NCBI RefSeq assembly: GCF_046036945.1 | Contig: NZ_JBJQOQ010000007.1 | Span: 62,001-126,000 of the forward strand | DNA length: 64,000 nt | Reading direction: 5' to 3' | DNA from: Brevibacillus_C sp046036945 | GTDB lineage: Bacteria > Bacillota > Bacilli > Brevibacillales > Brevibacillaceae | Shown here: positions 62,016 through 64,000 of the stretch, piece after piece | How positions within the stretch are numbered: position 1 is the first letter of the stretch | Layout: each line of letters begins with the position of its first letter | Notes under the pieces: generated by a model | What the model was told of the DNA's origin: nothing | The model's database searches: none | What the model saw: only the letters and a program-made list of their open reading frames with translations | Position numbers and translations under genes: made by a program

Positions 62016-62432
62016 TTACTCTTTCGTATACTCCACGACCACTTCTGTGCCCAATCCGCCGCGTGCGTTCCAATTGGCCTCGATCCGCATGTACAGCGGG
62101 TCGCAGCAGGCAACCAGATCGTTTAAGATGCGATTGGTCGCGTGTTCCTGATAGATCCCCACATTCCGGTAGGAGGTGAGGTAGTATTTTAACGACTTCA
62201 TTTCGATCAGTTTTTCATTCGGTACGATGTAAATTTTGAGATCGGCAAAATCGGGCAGTCCCGACCACGGGCAGACCGAGGTGAACTCGTTTGTCGGCAG
62301 CATGACTTCCGTACGTTTTCCCACGTATTCGTACGGGATCGTCTCCAGTATGTCTACCATAATAGCCGATTCATCCTGGGTGTCAAAACGGATGTTGTTG
62401 TACTTGCTGTGATTGTGCTCTACTTGCGCCAT
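62016..62432 (-). CDS. queF: NADPH-dependent 7-cyano-7-deazaguanine reductase
   Basis: A 138-residue unimodular QueF that reduces preQ0 to preQ1 in queuosine biosynthesis. The nucleophilic Cys is in TSVCPWSGLPDF (about 52-63), and the family segment EMKSLKYYLTSYRNVGIYQEHATNRILNDLV contains the NADPH/substrate motif E(S/K)xSLK-like and the catalytic His. Length matches the short YkvM type. No preQ1 riboswitch could be recognised in its leader. Other que genes are not in the window. Confidence 0.95.
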   Translation of the reverse strand: MAQVEHNHSKYNNIRFDTQDESAIMVDILETIPYEYVGKRTEVMLPTNEFTSVCPWSGLPDFADLKIYIVPNEKLIEMKSLKYYLTSYRNVGIYQEHATNRILNDLVACCDPLYMRIEANWNARGGLGTEVVVEYTKE

Positions 62433-62565
62433 CTTCTATCTTCCTTCCCCTAGTTTTGATTTGCGAGAGGCGGGGGTTCCGAACTCTCGGCTTGTCAGCT
62501 TCCCGCTTTGCCCAGTTTATCAGATGGGCACCCTATTGAGAAGGGGAACTTGGCATCTGCTCCAG

Positions 62566-62594
62566 TTGACAAAAAGATCAAACACTTGTACAGT
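62566..62594 (+). promoter_or_regulatory. Promoter of the amino-acid ABC operon
   Basis: TTGACA (62566-62571), a 17-base spacer and TACAGT (62589-62594), 42 bases before the ATG. Confidence 0.65.
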
Positions 62595-62635
62595 TACCTA
62601 ATAAAAATCATATCGGGTTACTGGGGGATTTCAAC

Positions 62636-63478
62636 ATGCGAAAACTATTCGCCGCCACTGTTGTCGCTTCCGTACTGGCTCTGGCATTGGCCGGATGCGG
62701 CACGAAAAATACTACCGGCAACGGGGCCCCGCCTGCAGGTGAACAGGCGACAGATCAACAGGTACAAAAAGCGGAAAGCCTGCTGGATAAAATCAAGGCA
62801 GAAGGCAAAATCAAGATTGGCACCGAGGGTACCTACTCGCCGTTTACCTTCCACGACCCGTCCGGCAAGCTGACCGGTTTTGACGTCGAATTGGCCACCG
62901 AGGTTGCCAAGCGGATGGGTGTCGAACCGGTATTTATGGAAACGCAGTGGGATGCCATGTTCGCCGGACTCGACTCGGAACGCTTTGACTTGATCGCCAA
63001 CGAAGTGGGCATCCGTCCTGACCGGCAGGAAAAATACGATTTCTCTGACCCGTACATCACCTCTCCGGCGATGCTGGCCGTCCACAAGGACAATACGACC
63101 GTAAAGGATTTCGCCGATATCAAGGGCCTGAAAGCGGCTCAGACGATGACCAGCAACCTGACCGACATCGCCCGGGAAAACGGCGCCGAGATCGTCCCGG
63201 TAGACGGGTTGTACCAGGCGATAGACGTACTCGCCACCAAGCGCGTTGACGTGACGATAAACGATGGTCTCTCCATGCTTGTCTTTTTGAAAGAGAAACC
63301 GGAGACACCGATCAAGATCGTGGCGAAATATCCTGATGCTGCCCATAACGGCTTTGTGTTCCGCAAAGGCAACGAAGAGCTGGTGGAAGCCGTCAACAAG
63401 GCGCTGGATGAGATCAAGCAAGATGGAACGTATCTAAAAATCTCCGAGAAATGGTTTGGTACAGATGTCTCTAATTAG
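62636..63478 (+). CDS. Amino-acid ABC transporter substrate-binding lipoprotein
   Basis: A 280-residue family 3 solute-binding protein. Lipobox LALAGCG with Cys21, a helical spacer, then IKIGTEGTYSPFTFHDPSGKLTGFDVELATEVAKRMG, FDLIANEVGIRPDRQEKYDFSDPY and the C-terminal LKISEKWFG. The pattern is closest to cystine/polar amino-acid binders (FliY/TcyA/TcyK type); the NEVGIRPDR stretch fits cystine binders as I remember them. It heads an operon with the permease that overlaps its end. Confidence 0.9.
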   Translation: MRKLFAATVVASVLALALAGCGTKNTTGNGAPPAGEQATDQQVQKAESLLDKIKAEGKIKIGTEGTYSPFTFHDPSGKLTGFDVELATEVAKRMGVEPVFMETQWDAMFAGLDSERFDLIANEVGIRPDRQEKYDFSDPYITSPAMLAVHKDNTTVKDFADIKGLKAAQTMTSNLTDIARENGAEIVPVDGLYQAIDVLATKRVDVTINDGLSMLVFLKEKPETPIKIVAKYPDAAHNGFVFRKGNEELVEAVNKALDEIKQDGTYLKISEKWFGTDVSN

Positions 63479-64000
63479 TATGTTTGCAAACCCCGAAAGA
63501 ATGGCCCGATTGACAGATATCGCCCAGAGCTCCTTCTTTCCGCTGGTGAAAGCGGCTTTGACGTTTTCATTGAGCCTGGCCTTGATCTCTTTTGTGATCG
63601 GGCTTGTTCTCGCTATATTTACTGCGATTGCCCGTTTGTCCAAAAACAACATTCTCCGTGGAATCGCCCGTTTTTACGTGTCGATCATCCGCGGAACGCC
63701 GCTGCTCGTCCAGCTGTTCATCATCTTTTTCGGTCTGCCGAGCATCGGGATTACGATTGACCCGTTCCCTTCCGCGATCATCGGATTCTCCCTGAACGTC
63801 GGAGCCTACGGTTCGGAAATCGTCCGGGCGGCCATCCTGTCCATTTCCAAAGGGCAATGGGAAGCCGCGTTCTCCATCGGCTTTTCCTACCGCCAGGCCC
63901 TGCGCTGGATCATCCTCCCGCAAGCGGCCAGGGTCTCCGTGCCGCCGCTGGCCAATTCGTTTATCAGCCTGGTGAAAGACACCTCGCTAGCCGCAACGAT
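63465..64000 (+). CDS. Amino-acid ABC transporter permease, N-terminal part
   Basis: About 178 residues are present before the right edge. It is a HisM/GlnP/TcyL-type permease: ALTFSLSLALISFVIGLVLAIFTAIARLSKN (helix 1), YVSIIRGTPLLVQLFIIFFGLPSIGI (the RGTPLLVQ signature), NVGAYGSEIVRAAILSISKGQWEAAFSIGFSYRQALRWIILPQA (EAA loop). ATG 63465 overlaps the binding-protein gene by 14 bases; ATG 63480 is an alternative without a better ribosome site. The ATPase gene is expected beyond the window. Confidence 0.92.
   Translation, partial: MSLISMFANPERMARLTDIAQSSFFPLVKAALTFSLSLALISFVIGLVLAIFTAIARLSKNNILRGIARFYVSIIRGTPLLVQLFIIFFGLPSIGITIDPFPSAIIGFSLNVGAYGSEIVRAAILSISKGQWEAAFSIGFSYRQALRWIILPQAARVSVPPLANSFISLVKDTSLAAT

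Noticed and set aside
62433..62560. preQ1 riboswitch upstream of queF
   Set aside because: I could not find the small preQ1 aptamer pattern or an expression hairpin in the leader.

Overview
The window looks like a chromosomal stretch of a spore-forming-type Firmicute of the order Bacillales, most likely the Brevibacillus/Paenibacillus side. The reasons are strong GGAGG-type ribosome binding sites, frequent TTG/GTG starts, moderately high GC, the YcsF/YcsG/YcsI-5-oxoprolinase operon, YqgQ and DUF3870 proteins, several secreted proteins with copper-amine-oxidase-N-terminal-like (stalk) domains, and an SLH-anchored surface protein. I see no rRNA, tRNA, CRISPR array, insertion sequence or prophage. 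Genus assignment is inference; I could not search databases. Positions of short sites that I counted by eye may be off by 1-2 bases.

Layout. 1-5.7 kb: a minus-strand importer operon (NMT1/TauABC-type ABC transporter plus a methylisocitrate-lyase-like enzyme that runs off the window), behind a perfect catabolite-repression (cre) box, divergent from a CitA/DcuS-type two-component system. 5.8-20 kb: housekeeping and envelope genes (SDR oxidoreductase, PAP2 phosphatase, inositol phosphatase, a frameshifted ECF sigma gene with its DUF4179 partner, NlpC/P60 hydrolase, K/E-rich stalk protein, thioesterase, Crp/Fnr regulator, signal peptidase I, ilvD, secreted beta-propeller protein, trmB). 20-28 kb: a class A penicillin-binding protein, transketolase, yqgQ, an MFS exporter, and a MarR/isochorismatase-fold pair with a clear operator-promoter. 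28.4-31 kb: fructose operon fruR-fruK-fruA in which fruA is wrecked by a frameshift and an internal deletion. 31-39 kb: VOC and AraC proteins, then a giant BTAD-AAA-TPR regulator behind two cell-surface protein genes. 39-45.6 kb: a seven-gene operon IclR-pxpB-pxpC-pxpA-ycsG-ycsI-NCS2 permease (5-oxoproline use), with an IclR operator in its leader. 45.8-52.5 kb: AlgI/DHHW polymer-acetylation pair, TetR/MFS drug-efflux pair with the operator inside the promoter spacer, class I aldolase, SRPBCC protein. 52.5-59 kb: stalk/PrcB-like secreted protein and an oligopeptide ABC operon oppB-C-D-A-F. 59-64 kb: DUF3870, isocitrate lyase, a 50-residue four-CxxCxGxG protein, queF with a small partner, and the start of an amino-acid ABC operon that leaves the window.

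How it fits together. Much of the window is about carbon acquisition under catabolite control (carboxylate import, fructose, 5-oxoproline, oligopeptides, isocitrate lyase) and about the cell surface (stalk proteins, SLH protein, PBP, signal peptidase, AlgI/DHHW). The regulators sit next to their likely targets, and several of their operators can be read directly: MarR, TetR, IclR and FruR. The most unusual items are the ABC/PrpB/two-component locus, the doubly damaged fruA, the frameshifted sigma factor, the apparent ATA start of pxpC, the mini DnaJ-type zinc protein, and the BTAD regulator beside surface genes.
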